This document shows, one piece after another, positions 47,148-56,713 of a stretch of DNA of 64,000 nt (its first letter is position 1; the number at the start of each line of letters is the position of its first letter). Source of the DNA: Pseudomonas sp. LP_7_YM. GTDB lineage: Bacteria > Pseudomonadota > Gammaproteobacteria > Pseudomonadales > Pseudomonadaceae. The notes beneath the pieces are model-generated. The model searched no databases and had not been told where the DNA came from. It saw nothing but the letters and a program-made list of their open reading frames with translations. The stretch lies in contig NZ_SOCT01000003.1 in assembly GCF_004364435.1 (NCBI RefSeq), positions 310,001-374,000 on the forward strand. Reading direction: 5' to 3'. The position numbers and the translations under genes are program-made.

Positions 47148-50100
47148 GTGCCCGTTCTGCGCCTACCGATTCTTCCTGCCGCCGCAGGCAAACAACATTG
47201 GGGCAACCTGCCCGGTGCCGCTCAAAGTCTGGCGATTGCCGAGGCTGCAAGCGCCGCGAAACGCTTCACCCTGCTTTTGACCGCCGACAGCCAGAGCGCC
47301 GAACGGATGGAGCAGGAACTGAAGTTCTTCGCCCCTGGCCTTCCGGTGCTGCATTTCCCTGACTGGGAAACCCTGCCGTACGATCTGTTCTCGCCGCATC
47401 AGGACATTATCTCCCAGCGCATCGCCAGCCTTTACCGGCTACCGGAACTGGAACATGGCGTGCTGGTGGTGCCGATCACCACGGCCCTGCATCGTCTGGC
47501 ACCGACCAGCTTCCTGCTGGGCAGCAGCCTGGTGCTGGATGTCGGTCAGAAGCTCGATGTCGAAGCGATGCGCACGCGACTTGAAGCCAGCGGTTACCGC
47601 TATGTCGATACGGTGTACGAGCATGGCGAATTCACGGTTCGCGGCGCGCTGATCGATCTGTTTCCCATGGGCAGCAAACTGCCATACAGGATCGACCTGT
47701 TCGACGACGAAATCGAAACGCTGCGCACCTTCGAGCCGGAAACCCAGCGCTCGGTGGACAAAGTAGATTCGGTGCGTCTGCTGCCCGCCAAGGAGTTCCC
47801 GCTGCAGAAAGAAGCGGTAACCCGTTTCAAGGCGCGTTTTCGCGAACGTTTCGACGTCGATTTCCGCCGCAGCCCCATCTTTCAGGACTTGAACAGCGGC
47901 ATCACCCCCGCCGGCATCGAGTACTACATCCCGCTGTTCTTCGAAGAAACTTCCACGCTGTTCGACTACCTGCCTCAGGACACTCAAGTGTTCTCGCTGC
48001 CCGGTATCGAATCGGCAGCGGAAACCTTCTGGAAAGACGTGCGCAATCGTTACGAAGAACGCCGCGTTGACCCTGATCGTCCGCTGCTACCACCGACGGA
48101 GCTGTTTCTCCCGGTAGAAGACTGCTTCGCCCGCCTGAAGAGCTGGCCACGGGTGGTCGCCAGCCAGGACGACGTTGACGCCGGCATGGGCCGCGAGCGT
48201 TTTCCTGCTCGGGTATTGCCCGATCTGGCCATTGAAGCCAAGGCCAGCCAGCCGTTGGCGGCGCTCTCAAGCTTCCTCAATGAGTTCCCCGGCCGCGTGC
48301 TGTTCACTGCCGAATCCGCAGGGCGCCGCGAGGTGCTGCTGGAATTGCTCGAACGTCTGAAACTGCGCCCGAAAACCCTCGACAGCTGGCAGGAATTCGT
48401 CGACAGCAAAGAGCGCCTGGCAATCACCATCGCGCCGCTGGATGAAGGCCTGGTGCTGGAGCAACCGGCCTTGGCGCTGGTCGCCGAGAGCCCGCTGTTC
48501 GGTCAGCGGGTGATGCAGCGGCGGCGGCGCGAAAAGCGTATGGACGGCCACTCCAGCGACGCGGTGATCAAGAACCTAGCAGAGCTGCGCGAAGGTGCGC
48601 CGGTGGTGCACATCGACCATGGCGTGGGGCGCTATCTGGGGCTGGCGACATTGGAGGTGGAGAATCAGGTCGCCGAATTCCTCATGCTGGCCTACGCCGA
48701 GGAAGCCAAGCTGTATGTTCCGGTCGCCAATCTGCACCTGATCGCGCGCTACACCGGCAGCGACGACGAACTCGCACCGTTGCATCGCCTTGGCTCCGAG
48801 GCATGGCAGAGAGCCAAGCGCAAGGCCGCTGAGCAGGTACGCGACGTGGCAGCCGAACTGCTGGACATCTACGCCCGGCGCGCGGCTCGCGAAGGTTATG
48901 CGTTCGCCGACCCCAAGCTGGATTACGAAACGTTCAGCGCAGGTTTCCCGTTCGAAGAAACCCCGGACCAGCAGACCACCATCGAAGCGGTACGCGCCGA
49001 CATGCTCGCGCCCAAGCCGATGGACCGTCTGGTGTGCGGCGACGTGGGCTTCGGCAAGACCGAAGTGGCGATGCGCGCGGCATTCATCGCCGTGCATGGC
49101 GGCAGGCAGGTGGCGATTCTGGTGCCCACCACCCTGCTCGCCCAGCAGCACTACAACAGCTTCCGCGACCGTTTTGCCGACTGGCCGGTGACGGTAGAGG
49201 TGATGAGCCGCTTCAAGTCGACCAAGGAAATCAATGCTGCGGTGGCCGACTTGGCCGAGGGCAAGATCGACATCGTCATCGGCACCCACAAGCTGTTGCA
49301 GGACGACGTCAAGATCAAGAACCTCGGGCTGGTGATCATCGACGAAGAACACCGCTTCGGCGTGCGTCAGAAAGAACAACTCAAGGCCCTGCGCAGTGAG
49401 GTCGATATCCTGACCCTCACCGCGACGCCGATTCCGCGCACCCTGAACATGGCCGTGGCCGGCATGCGCGACCTGTCGATCATCGCCACGCCGCCTGCGC
49501 GACGCTTGTCGGTGCGTACCTTCGTCATGGAGCAGAACAAGCCGACCGTGAAGGAGGCGTTGCTGCGTGAACTGTTGCGCGGCGGTCAGGTGTACTACCT
49601 GCACAACGACGTGAAGACCATCGAAAAATGCGCCGCTGACCTTGCCGAACTGGTGCCGGAAGCCCGGATCGGTATCGGCCACGGACAGATGCACGAGCGC
49701 GATCTCGAGCAGGTGATGAGCGACTTCTACCACAAGCGCTTCAACGTGCTGATCGCCTCGACCATCATCGAGACCGGCATCGACGTGCCCAGCGCCAACA
49801 CCATCATCATCGAGCGCGCCGACAAGTTTGGTCTGGCCCAGTTGCACCAGTTACGCGGTCGGGTCGGGCGCAGTCACCACCAGGCCTACGCCTACCTGCT
49901 GACGCCGCCGCGCAAGCAGATCACCGCGGATGCCGTGAAGCGCCTGGAAGCAATCGCCAATACGCAGGACCTCGGTGCCGGTTTCGTGCTGGCCACCAAC
50001 GACCTGGAAATCCGTGGTGCTGGCGAGTTGCTCGGCGATGGCCAGAGCGGGCAGATTCAGGCCGTAGGGTTCACCCTGTATATGGAAATGCTCGAACGCG

Positions 50101-50612
50101 CGGTGAAATCGATCCGCAAGGGCGAGCAGCCAAATCTGGATCAGCCCCTGGGCGGCGGGCCGGAGGTCAATCTCCGAGTTCCGGGACTGATTCCCGAAGA
50201 CTATCTGCCGGACGTTCACGCGCGGCTGATTCTCTACAAACGCATCGCCAACGCCGCCGACGAGGAAGGCCTGAAGGATCTGCAAGTGGAGATGATCGAC
50301 CGCTTTGGCCTGCTGCCGGAGCCGACCAAGAATCTGGTACGCATCACCTCGCTCAAGCTCAAGGCCGAGCAGTTGGGCATCAAGAAGGTTGACGCCGGGC
50401 CGCAGGGTGGACGAATCGAATTCGCTGCCGATACGCCGGTCGATCCATTGACGCTGATCAAGCTGATTCAGGGGCAACCGGCACGCTACAAATTCGAAGG
50501 CGCCACGCTGTTCAAATTCATGGTGCCGATGGAGCGTCCCGAGGAGCGTTTCAATACAATCGAAGCGCTGCTCGAGCGCCTGACCCCGCCGCCCTCCAAA
50601 AAATCGGCTTAA
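47148..50612 (+). CDS. mfd: Transcription-repair coupling factor Mfd
   Basis: 1154-residue ATP-driven translocase that removes stalled RNA polymerase and recruits UvrA. GTG 47148 gives MPVLRLPILPAAAGKQHWGN. The UvrB-like N-terminal module has FPDWETLPYDLFSPHQDI. The RNA-polymerase-interacting domain begins at VHIDHGVGRYLGL near 485. The translocase has Walker A GDVGFGKTEVAMRA near 630, DEEH in VIIDEEHRFGVRQKE, TATPIPRTL, and LHQLRGRVGRSHHQAYAYLL. A C-terminal UvrA-mimic domain follows LRVPGLIPEDYLPDVHARL. It is the first gene of an operon with csiV and the helicase. Confidence 0.98.
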   Translation: MPVLRLPILPAAAGKQHWGNLPGAAQSLAIAEAASAAKRFTLLLTADSQSAERMEQELKFFAPGLPVLHFPDWETLPYDLFSPHQDIISQRIASLYRLPELEHGVLVVPITTALHRLAPTSFLLGSSLVLDVGQKLDVEAMRTRLEASGYRYVDTVYEHGEFTVRGALIDLFPMGSKLPYRIDLFDDEIETLRTFEPETQRSVDKVDSVRLLPAKEFPLQKEAVTRFKARFRERFDVDFRRSPIFQDLNSGITPAGIEYYIPLFFEETSTLFDYLPQDTQVFSLPGIESAAETFWKDVRNRYEERRVDPDRPLLPPTELFLPVEDCFARLKSWPRVVASQDDVDAGMGRERFPARVLPDLAIEAKASQPLAALSSFLNEFPGRVLFTAESAGRREVLLELLERLKLRPKTLDSWQEFVDSKERLAITIAPLDEGLVLEQPALALVAESPLFGQRVMQRRRREKRMDGHSSDAVIKNLAELREGAPVVHIDHGVGRYLGLATLEVENQVAEFLMLAYAEEAKLYVPVANLHLIARYTGSDDELAPLHRLGSEAWQRAKRKAAEQVRDVAAELLDIYARRAAREGYAFADPKLDYETFSAGFPFEETPDQQTTIEAVRADMLAPKPMDRLVCGDVGFGKTEVAMRAAFIAVHGGRQVAILVPTTLLAQQHYNSFRDRFADWPVTVEVMSRFKSTKEINAAVADLAEGKIDIVIGTHKLLQDDVKIKNLGLVIIDEEHRFGVRQKEQLKALRSEVDILTLTATPIPRTLNMAVAGMRDLSIIATPPARRLSVRTFVMEQNKPTVKEALLRELLRGGQVYYLHNDVKTIEKCAADLAELVPEARIGIGHGQMHERDLEQVMSDFYHKRFNVLIASTIIETGIDVPSANTIIIERADKFGLAQLHQLRGRVGRSHHQAYAYLLTPPRKQITADAVKRLEAIANTQDLGAGFVLATNDLEIRGAGELLGDGQSGQIQAVGFTLYMEMLERAVKSIRKGEQPNLDQPLGGGPEVNLRVPGLIPEDYLPDVHARLILYKRIANAADEEGLKDLQVEMIDRFGLLPEPTKNLVRITSLKLKAEQLGIKKVDAGPQGGRIEFAADTPVDPLTLIKLIQGQPARYKFEGATLFKFMVPMERPEERFNTIEALLERLTPPPSKKSA

Positions 50613-50621
50613 GGATTGCCC

Positions 50622-51158
50622 ATGCGTGTGCTTCGCTCGCTCACCCTGCTGCTGGTGCTGATTGCCCCTGCAGCGTTCGCCGATGGCACCTATCAGGTGG
50701 AGTTGATCCTGTTCCGCCAGAACGGTGAACCGGCGGCCACCAATCAGGCGGCGCCGGAAAACTGGGACGCTGGCGTGAAAACGCTGGGAGTCGATAACCA
50801 AACCTCCACGGCGCTGGACAGTCTGGTGGGCAAACTGGAATCCAGCGACGGCTACAAAGTGCTGCTGCACCGCGCCTGGCAACAGGATCTGGGCGCCACA
50901 CCGAGCAAGGTTGCGATCAGCAACGGGCAAGAGCAATTCGGTCACTATCCGATCGAAGGTACGGTGAGCCTGGGCCTGGCGCGCTTCACTGACATCGACG
51001 CCAATTTCTGGGTCAATCAGCTCGACGATCACGGCGTGCTGGTCACCAGCGAACGCATGCGTCAGGCCACCCGGGTCAGGAACGGGGAATTGACTTACAT
51101 GGACAACGGAAGCCTGGCCTTGTTGATCAAGGTTTCTCCTCTCCAAGCACCGCGCTGA
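50622..51158 (+). CDS. CsiV family exported protein
   Basis: 178-residue periplasmic protein with signal peptide MRVLRSLTLLLVLIAPAAFA. The body starts YQVELILFRQ and ends with a beta-rich part (FGHYPIEGTVSLGLARF, MDNGSLALLIKVSP) typical of the CsiV family, whose Vibrio member binds peptidoglycan and activates the class A PBP LpoA/PBP1A pathway. ATG 50622 lies 9 bases after mfd. Confidence 0.85.
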   Translation: MRVLRSLTLLLVLIAPAAFADGTYQVELILFRQNGEPAATNQAAPENWDAGVKTLGVDNQTSTALDSLVGKLESSDGYKVLLHRAWQQDLGATPSKVAISNGQEQFGHYPIEGTVSLGLARFTDIDANFWVNQLDDHGVLVTSERMRQATRVRNGELTYMDNGSLALLIKVSPLQAPR

Positions 51159-51171
51159 CGCAGGGCAAGAC

Positions 51172-53883
51172 GTGTCATCCCTACTGGAAAAAGCCCTGGC
51201 CCTGCCATGGGAACCCTTGTTCAAGGCGCAGAGTGTGGAGCGCGGGCTCGGTTATGCCCGACAGAAACGCGTGACGCTCCAGCATGTAAGCCCCGATCTG
51301 GTTCGCACGCTGTGCCGCGGGTCTGGCATGGAAACCTATGTCCAGACGCTGCAATTCAAGGACGCCGAGCGCGCCCGCCATTTCGTGGTCGGCACCTGCA
51401 CCTGCCCTGTGAGAAATAACTGCAAGCATTGTGCGGCGGCGTTGTTCTATCTGCAGGCCCCGGAAAACCTCCCCGGTGTTCTGAGCATCGTGGATCAGCA
51501 CACGGCTGCGCCCGGTCCCAAGGCCGAGGACAAACCGGCACTGCCCGAACGGGTCATTACCAACGTCGAGCCCGAGCCGCGCTTGATCCTTGCCAGCTTC
51601 GAGTTCAGCGCCTACGAGCCGCGCAATGGCAAGATGCAGCGGCATATTCAGCATCGTGCCGCACTGGCGTTTCGGTATGGCGAGTTCTACGCTTCGGGCA
51701 TGCCGAGCCCCGGCCGCTCCAGCGATATCGTGCGCCATCTGGTCGATGAAACCCTGCGCCTGCGGCGTCATCTGGACCGCGAAGGGCACCTGCGCAAACA
51801 GCTGCAAGAGATCGGCTTTCGCATCGCTACACGGCAGAGCAAGGCCTTGCCCGACAGTGCAGGAGAAATGTTCGAGTTGCCCACTGAGAAAGCCTGGCTG
51901 AGCTTTATGCTCGACGAGTTGCCGACGTTTCGCGAGCAAGGCTGGCAGATCGAGATGAACGAAGATTTCGGCTTCGACGTCACGCCAGTGGACGACTGGT
52001 ACGCCGTCGTCGAGGAGGAACCGGAGCGTGACTGGTTCGACCTGGAGCTGGGCATCATCGTCAACGGCGAACGCCTGAGCCTGTTGCCGATCCTGATCAA
52101 TCTGCTGCGCACCCACCCGGAACTGATGACCCTGTCGGGCATTGCCAAACGCCGCGACGACGAACAGTTGCTGGTACAGCTCAACCACTTTACCCCGCGT
52201 GGCGGCAGCCCGATCCAGGTCGCCCTGCCCTATGGCCGACTAAAGACGGTGCTCGCGACCCTGGGCGACTTTTACTGGCGCGAAGAGGGCAACGACGCCA
52301 TTCGCCTGAACAAGGCCGATGCTGCACGCCTCAAGCAGCTCGACGACCTGCCGCTGGTATGGCAAGGCGGCGACCGGTTGCGGCAGTTTTCAGAGCGCCT
52401 CGCTACGATCAAAACCGCCCAGGTCAAGCCGCCCAGGGACCTGAATGCGACGCTGCGTCCCTATCAGCTTGAAGGGCTGAGCTGGATGCAGACCTTGCGG
52501 GAGCTGGAAGTGGGTGGGGTCCTGGCTGATGACATGGGCCTGGGCAAGACCCTGCAGACCCTCGCCCACCTGCTGATGGAAAAACAGGCCGGGCGCCTTG
52601 ATCGTCCGGCGCTGGCGGTCATGCCCACCAGCCTGATTCCCAACTGGATGGACGAAGCCAAACACTTTACGCCGCAACTCAAGGTGCTGGCGCTGTATGG
52701 CGCAAATCGGCATCAGGATTACGTAAGCTTGCAGGATTACGACCTGATCCTCACCACTTACGCCCTTCTGCCTCGGGACGTCGAGCTGCTGAGCAAGCAA
52801 CTGCTGCACGTGCTGGTGCTCGACGAAGCACAGTACATCAAGAATCCCAACAGCAAGGCGGCGCAGGCGGCCCGGCAGTTGAATGCCCGACAGCGGCTGT
52901 GCCTGAGCGGTACGCCGCTGGAAAACCACCTAGGGGAGCTATGGTCGCTGTTTCATTTTCTGATGCCGGGTTGGCTGGGCGATGCCAAACAGTTCAACAG
53001 CAATTATCGCAACCCCATCGAAAAGGCCGGCGACGAGGCGCGCTTGCAGCACCTGAACGCGCGGATCAGGCCTTTTCTGCTGCGCCGGACCAAGGAGCAG
53101 GTCGCCACCGAGCTACCGCCAAAGACCGAGATCGTGCATTGGGTCGAGCTCAACGATGCCCAGCGCGATGTTTACGAAACCGTGCGGCTGGCGATGGACA
53201 AGAAGGTTCGCGACGAGATCACCCTCAAGGGTGTCGCGCGCAGCCAGATCATCATCCTCGAAGCCTTGCTCAAGTTGCGTCAGGTCTGCTGCGATCTGCG
53301 GCTGGTCAACAGCGTCCCCGCCGGCACGCGGCAGTCGAGTTCGGCCAAACTGGAAAGCCTGATGCAGATGATCGAGGAGCTGTTGGCCGAAGACCGCAAG
53401 ATTCTGCTGTTCTCGCAGTTCACCTCGATGCTCGAACTGATCGAATTCGAACTGGCCCAGCGCGGCATCGAATACGCCCTGCTGACGGGAAGAACCAAGG
53501 ACCGTCGTACCCCAGTGCAGGACTTCCAGAGCGGCAAACGCTCGATCTTTCTGATCAGCCTCAAGGCCGGGGGCACAGGGCTGAACCTGACCGCCGCTGA
53601 CACGGTGATCCATTACGATCCGTGGTGGAACCCTGCCGCAGAAAACCAGGCCACCGACCGCGCTTATCGCATCGGCCAGGAAAAGCCGGTATTCGTCTAC
53701 AAGATGATCGCCCGCGGCACGGTGGAAGAAAAAATTCAGCACCTGCAGCACGAGAAGTCCGCGCTGGCATCTGGCGTACTGGATGGCCGTACGGCCGGGG
53801 ACTGGAAACTGCAGGATGACGACATCCAAGCCTTGTTTGCCCCGTTGCCGTTACCCCCCAGGAAAGTGAAGCGACAGACATAA
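51172..53883 (+). CDS. SNF2-family helicase with SWIM zinc finger
   Basis: 903-residue DNA-dependent ATPase. An N-terminal SWIM motif (CTCPVRNNCKHC, near residues 78-90) probably binds DNA or protein through zinc. The SNF2 core starts near 420: LRPYQLEGLSWMQTLRE, Walker A ADDMGLGKTLQTLAHLL near 450, LDEAQYIKNPNSKAA, CLSGTPLENHLGELWS, then helicase C with LFSQFTSMLELIEFEL, ISLKAGGTGLNLTAAD, DPWWNPAAENQATDRAYRIG. GTG start 13 bases after csiV implies one transcript with mfd. Exact role is unknown; chromatin-like remodelling or RNA polymerase recycling (RapA-like) are family possibilities. Confidence 0.93.
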   Translation: MSSLLEKALALPWEPLFKAQSVERGLGYARQKRVTLQHVSPDLVRTLCRGSGMETYVQTLQFKDAERARHFVVGTCTCPVRNNCKHCAAALFYLQAPENLPGVLSIVDQHTAAPGPKAEDKPALPERVITNVEPEPRLILASFEFSAYEPRNGKMQRHIQHRAALAFRYGEFYASGMPSPGRSSDIVRHLVDETLRLRRHLDREGHLRKQLQEIGFRIATRQSKALPDSAGEMFELPTEKAWLSFMLDELPTFREQGWQIEMNEDFGFDVTPVDDWYAVVEEEPERDWFDLELGIIVNGERLSLLPILINLLRTHPELMTLSGIAKRRDDEQLLVQLNHFTPRGGSPIQVALPYGRLKTVLATLGDFYWREEGNDAIRLNKADAARLKQLDDLPLVWQGGDRLRQFSERLATIKTAQVKPPRDLNATLRPYQLEGLSWMQTLRELEVGGVLADDMGLGKTLQTLAHLLMEKQAGRLDRPALAVMPTSLIPNWMDEAKHFTPQLKVLALYGANRHQDYVSLQDYDLILTTYALLPRDVELLSKQLLHVLVLDEAQYIKNPNSKAAQAARQLNARQRLCLSGTPLENHLGELWSLFHFLMPGWLGDAKQFNSNYRNPIEKAGDEARLQHLNARIRPFLLRRTKEQVATELPPKTEIVHWVELNDAQRDVYETVRLAMDKKVRDEITLKGVARSQIIILEALLKLRQVCCDLRLVNSVPAGTRQSSSAKLESLMQMIEELLAEDRKILLFSQFTSMLELIEFELAQRGIEYALLTGRTKDRRTPVQDFQSGKRSIFLISLKAGGTGLNLTAADTVIHYDPWWNPAAENQATDRAYRIGQEKPVFVYKMIARGTVEEKIQHLQHEKSALASGVLDGRTAGDWKLQDDDIQALFAPLPLPPRKVKRQT

Positions 53884-53931
53884 AGCCCAGCCATTTCCGG
53901 GTTTGCGCCGTACCGGGTTTGGCAATGCACG

Positions 53932-53960
53932 GCGGGAGCGAGCTTGCCCGCGATGGCGGC
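53932..53960. repeat. REP-like element
   Basis: GGGAGCGAGCTTGCCCGCGA followed by TGGCGG, the usual Pseudomonas REP core GCGAGC-TT-GCTCGC with one changed base. It lies between the convergent helicase and nuclease genes. Confidence 0.75.
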
Positions 53961-53967
53961 GGGTGGG

Positions 53968-55707
53968 TCAACAGTAAGGCGCCGGGGCTAACGCATCCAC
54001 CGGCGCGCCGACTGCTGCAAACGGCGGTGGGTCGCTCTTTTCTGCCGACGTCACTTGCTCGGCCCACTGCACATAACACACCACTACCGGCATCTCATGC
54101 TCGGCGCAGAAATCCAGCCAGCGCAGCTGGTTGTCCTGTAAACGGTCTCCGGGGCCTTTGACCTCGATCATTCGGTAGCTGCGCTGCTCAGGATAAAACT
54201 GAATCAGGTCTGGCATGCCCGTGCGATTGGCCTTGATGTCCTGCAGCAGCCGACGGAACCAGTGCTTGAGGTGCTGCGCCGGCAGGCAATGCAGGGCCTG
54301 TTCGAGCAGATCTTGCGTCAGGGTGCCCCAGAACACGAAGGGTGATTGCAGACCGAACTTTTGCACGTAGTGGTGACGAATCACCGCCAGATAACGTTCA
54401 TCGTCCAGCTGCGCCAGACATTCATCGAACAACGCGGCCCGACGCTGGTAAAAATCCGGGCTGTAGAGATCGCTGGGAGCACTGTGGAATGGGTGAAAAA
54501 ATGCCCCCGGCAACGGCGCGAACACCGCTGGCCAACAGAGCAGGCCGAACAGCGAATTGATCAGTGCATTTTCGACGTAATGTACTTCGCTGCCCTCCTC
54601 GGCCAGATGCAGCTGGATCAAGCGCTCCACGCTGTAATCGGGCAGCGGCGTGACACTCAGGTCCAGCCGCTTGACCGTGCGCGTCGGTCGCTTGCGCACC
54701 GCGCAATGCCCCAACTTGCGCTGCAGCCGGGGCTGAATCCGCAACAGGTGCTGGGTTTCCTCATCGTTTTCGGGCAGAGCCTGGGCCTGCTGCAAAAGCG
54801 TCATCGCCTCGGCGTACTGCTCGCTGCGCTCCAGCACCCGGATCCTGCGAACTCGCGCGCCGGCGTAACTGGACTGCGCATAAACACTCAGCGCCAACAA
54901 CCCCTGCTGTCGGCGTTCAGCCTGTTGGCCGATCTGGAACAACAGTTTGGCCCGGCGCATGGATAACCAAGGGTTGTCAGTCCGGATAGCCAGTGCCTGG
55001 GTCGCCAGTTCGCCGAGTTGGTCGCTTTCATTCAGAGTCTGATCCAGCGCCTGGCGACAACTGTGCAGATGCAGGCAAATGTCGATGTCTTGCCGCTGGC
55101 TGATGCCTCGTGATTCCAGAGAAAACTCGACCTTTTCGTAGCGATAGATGCCCAGATCCGCCAATACGAATTCAGACCATTCCTGATACAGGTTGCCGAA
55201 GTACAAAAGGCGTAGCCGGTCACACAGGGGCATGACCTGCAACCCGAACACCACCTCGTCAAAATCTGCAAACCACTGGTCTAGCGGCTGGACATGCTCA
55301 TGAAGGGGCAGCAGGCGGTCCAGAAAATCGGCTTTTTTCTCGGCATTTCTTACCCCGTGAGCCTTGAAGCACAAGGTCAACTCGTCCTTGCGCAGGAGCG
55401 CAAATAGCGCCCGAAGGTCCAGAGGCGGTTGCCCGTCGACCCAGCCACACGCCAGCAGCGGCAGAGCAGCCTGCCGTGGGTCACCGATTTCGGGGTATAC
55501 CAGTTTACTGGCCCTGAACAGCACACCCTTGCGCATCACCATTCGCACCAGCAACGCTTGTGCGGCTTGCGGCAGGCGAGCGAAGCCCTCGATAAAAAGA
55601 CGCTCTTCGTCAACGAGCAGATCGTCGTAGCGCTGGCCAATCCAGCTCAGCACCTGGCGAAAGTTTTCCAGGTAGTAGAAGGGATTGTCGAGGGGCGAAT
55701 AGCTCAC
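53968..55707 (-). CDS. VRR-NUC nuclease, FAN1 family
   Basis: 579 residues, start MSYSPLDNPFYYLENFRQVL. The layout matches bacterial FAN1 (P. aeruginosa PaFAN1): an N-terminal helical/SAP-like region with LPQAAQALLVRMVMRKGVLF and ELTLCFKAHG, a TPR-like middle (residues 230-320), and a C-terminal VRR-NUC domain. Catalytic residues are visible in TGMPDLIQFYPEQ near 498 and MIEVKGPGDRLQDNQLRWL near 515 (PD-x-EVK, then Q). FAN1 cuts 5' flaps and unhooks interstrand cross-links. It stands beside the SNF2 and mfd genes but in the opposite direction. Confidence 0.92.
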   Translation of the reverse strand: MSYSPLDNPFYYLENFRQVLSWIGQRYDDLLVDEERLFIEGFARLPQAAQALLVRMVMRKGVLFRASKLVYPEIGDPRQAALPLLACGWVDGQPPLDLRALFALLRKDELTLCFKAHGVRNAEKKADFLDRLLPLHEHVQPLDQWFADFDEVVFGLQVMPLCDRLRLLYFGNLYQEWSEFVLADLGIYRYEKVEFSLESRGISQRQDIDICLHLHSCRQALDQTLNESDQLGELATQALAIRTDNPWLSMRRAKLLFQIGQQAERRQQGLLALSVYAQSSYAGARVRRIRVLERSEQYAEAMTLLQQAQALPENDEETQHLLRIQPRLQRKLGHCAVRKRPTRTVKRLDLSVTPLPDYSVERLIQLHLAEEGSEVHYVENALINSLFGLLCWPAVFAPLPGAFFHPFHSAPSDLYSPDFYQRRAALFDECLAQLDDERYLAVIRHHYVQKFGLQSPFVFWGTLTQDLLEQALHCLPAQHLKHWFRRLLQDIKANRTGMPDLIQFYPEQRSYRMIEVKGPGDRLQDNQLRWLDFCAEHEMPVVVCYVQWAEQVTSAEKSDPPPFAAVGAPVDALAPAPYC

Positions 55708-55857
55708 GGCGGGGTCACGTTATGGCTGACGGGAAAAGCGTGAGGATACTGTTTATCCGTACAGATTCCAGCCCTTGTCCCCGTGAACGGGGATCGAGCT
55801 GATCAACGGCAGGCGCCGGCGCTACAATCGAGTCCAATTCAGTCAAAGGGGCTTGTG

Positions 55858-56364
55858 ATGACTTATTCCGGTAAACCCCGCGTCTATCTGGCCGGCTTCG
55901 ATGTCTTTCGCGCCGATGCCATCGAACATGGGCGTTATCTGAAAGCGCTGTGCGACGCCCATGGCCTGGTCGGACTGTACCCGTTCGATAACGAAGTCGC
56001 ACCCGATCTCCCTGCACACCAGACCGCCAGACTCATCTGTGATGCCAATATCGCCATGATCCGGAACTGTGATGCGATGCTGGCTAATCTGAACCCTTTT
56101 CGCGGCGTCGAACCGGACTCCGGGACGGCCTTTGAAGTAGGCATGGCGGTTGCGCTGAGCAAACCGGTATGGGCGTATTTCGAGGATACGAGGACGTTAC
56201 GTGAGCAAATCGTCCACGATGCACAAGGCTTCGACGCCCAAGGCTTTCAAGTGGAGGACTTTCAGCTACCCAGAAACCTGATGCTGGCATGCACCTGGGC
56301 CGCAAGCAGCGAGACGGCTGAGGACGGAATCGAGACGTTGGCACGGTATCTGGATGGTCTGTAA
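55858..56364 (+). CDS. Nucleoside 2-deoxyribosyltransferase-like protein
   Basis: 168 residues. Start ATG 55858 with AAAGGGG upstream. It begins KPRVYLAGFDVFRADAI, contains the substrate-region YPFDNE and the family signature CDAMLANLNPFRGVEPDSGT followed by AFEVGMAVALSKPVWAY. The GTAFEVG glutamate would be the nucleophile. Such enzymes swap bases on 2'-deoxynucleosides or cleave them in salvage; some family members hydrolyse modified dNMPs instead. The specific substrate is unknown. Confidence 0.88.
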   Translation: MTYSGKPRVYLAGFDVFRADAIEHGRYLKALCDAHGLVGLYPFDNEVAPDLPAHQTARLICDANIAMIRNCDAMLANLNPFRGVEPDSGTAFEVGMAVALSKPVWAYFEDTRTLREQIVHDAQGFDAQGFQVEDFQLPRNLMLACTWAASSETAEDGIETLARYLDGL

Positions 56365-56428
56365 AACACTGAACCCGTCAGCCCATGGCTCGGGGCAAGT
56401 TGTGGGCTGGACGAGCTTCAGCGACCCT

Positions 56429-56644
56429 TTATCCTAATGTGGACGACCCGATATCCAGCTTGTCCGAATCTGCAAACTCATCCAGTTGCAGCTCCCCTAG
56501 ATCCAGTTCAGCTTCCGGATCGCTGTCTTCATCGCCATCGGCATCATTGAGGGGCGACTGGTCGCCACCGTAATGCTGGTCTTCGTCGCTCAGCAGGTAC
56601 GGCGTCAGACTGCGCGGGTCGTGTTCGTATGGCGCTGCATGCAT
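56429..56644 (-). CDS. Small acidic hypothetical protein
   Basis: 71 residues from ATG 56644 (MHAAPYEHDPRSLTPYLLSD), GGAG 9 bases upstream. The second half is strongly acidic (NDADGDEDSDPEAELDLGEL). No membrane segment or known motif. It follows the LysR-type gene on the same strand after about 70 bases. Family not recognised. Confidence 0.6.
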   Translation of the reverse strand: MHAAPYEHDPRSLTPYLLSDEDQHYGGDQSPLNDADGDEDSDPEAELDLGELQLDEFADSDKLDIGSSTLG

Positions 56645-56713
56645 GGCAGGTTTCTCCAACGGTCTACTCGATAGTGTGTTTCGTCTTCAAGGCTACACCT
56701 GATTGCGACGCAA

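Noticed and set aside
48576..51224. Long minus-strand frames opposite mfd and csiV
   Set aside because: Antisense shadows; no start context or family resemblance.
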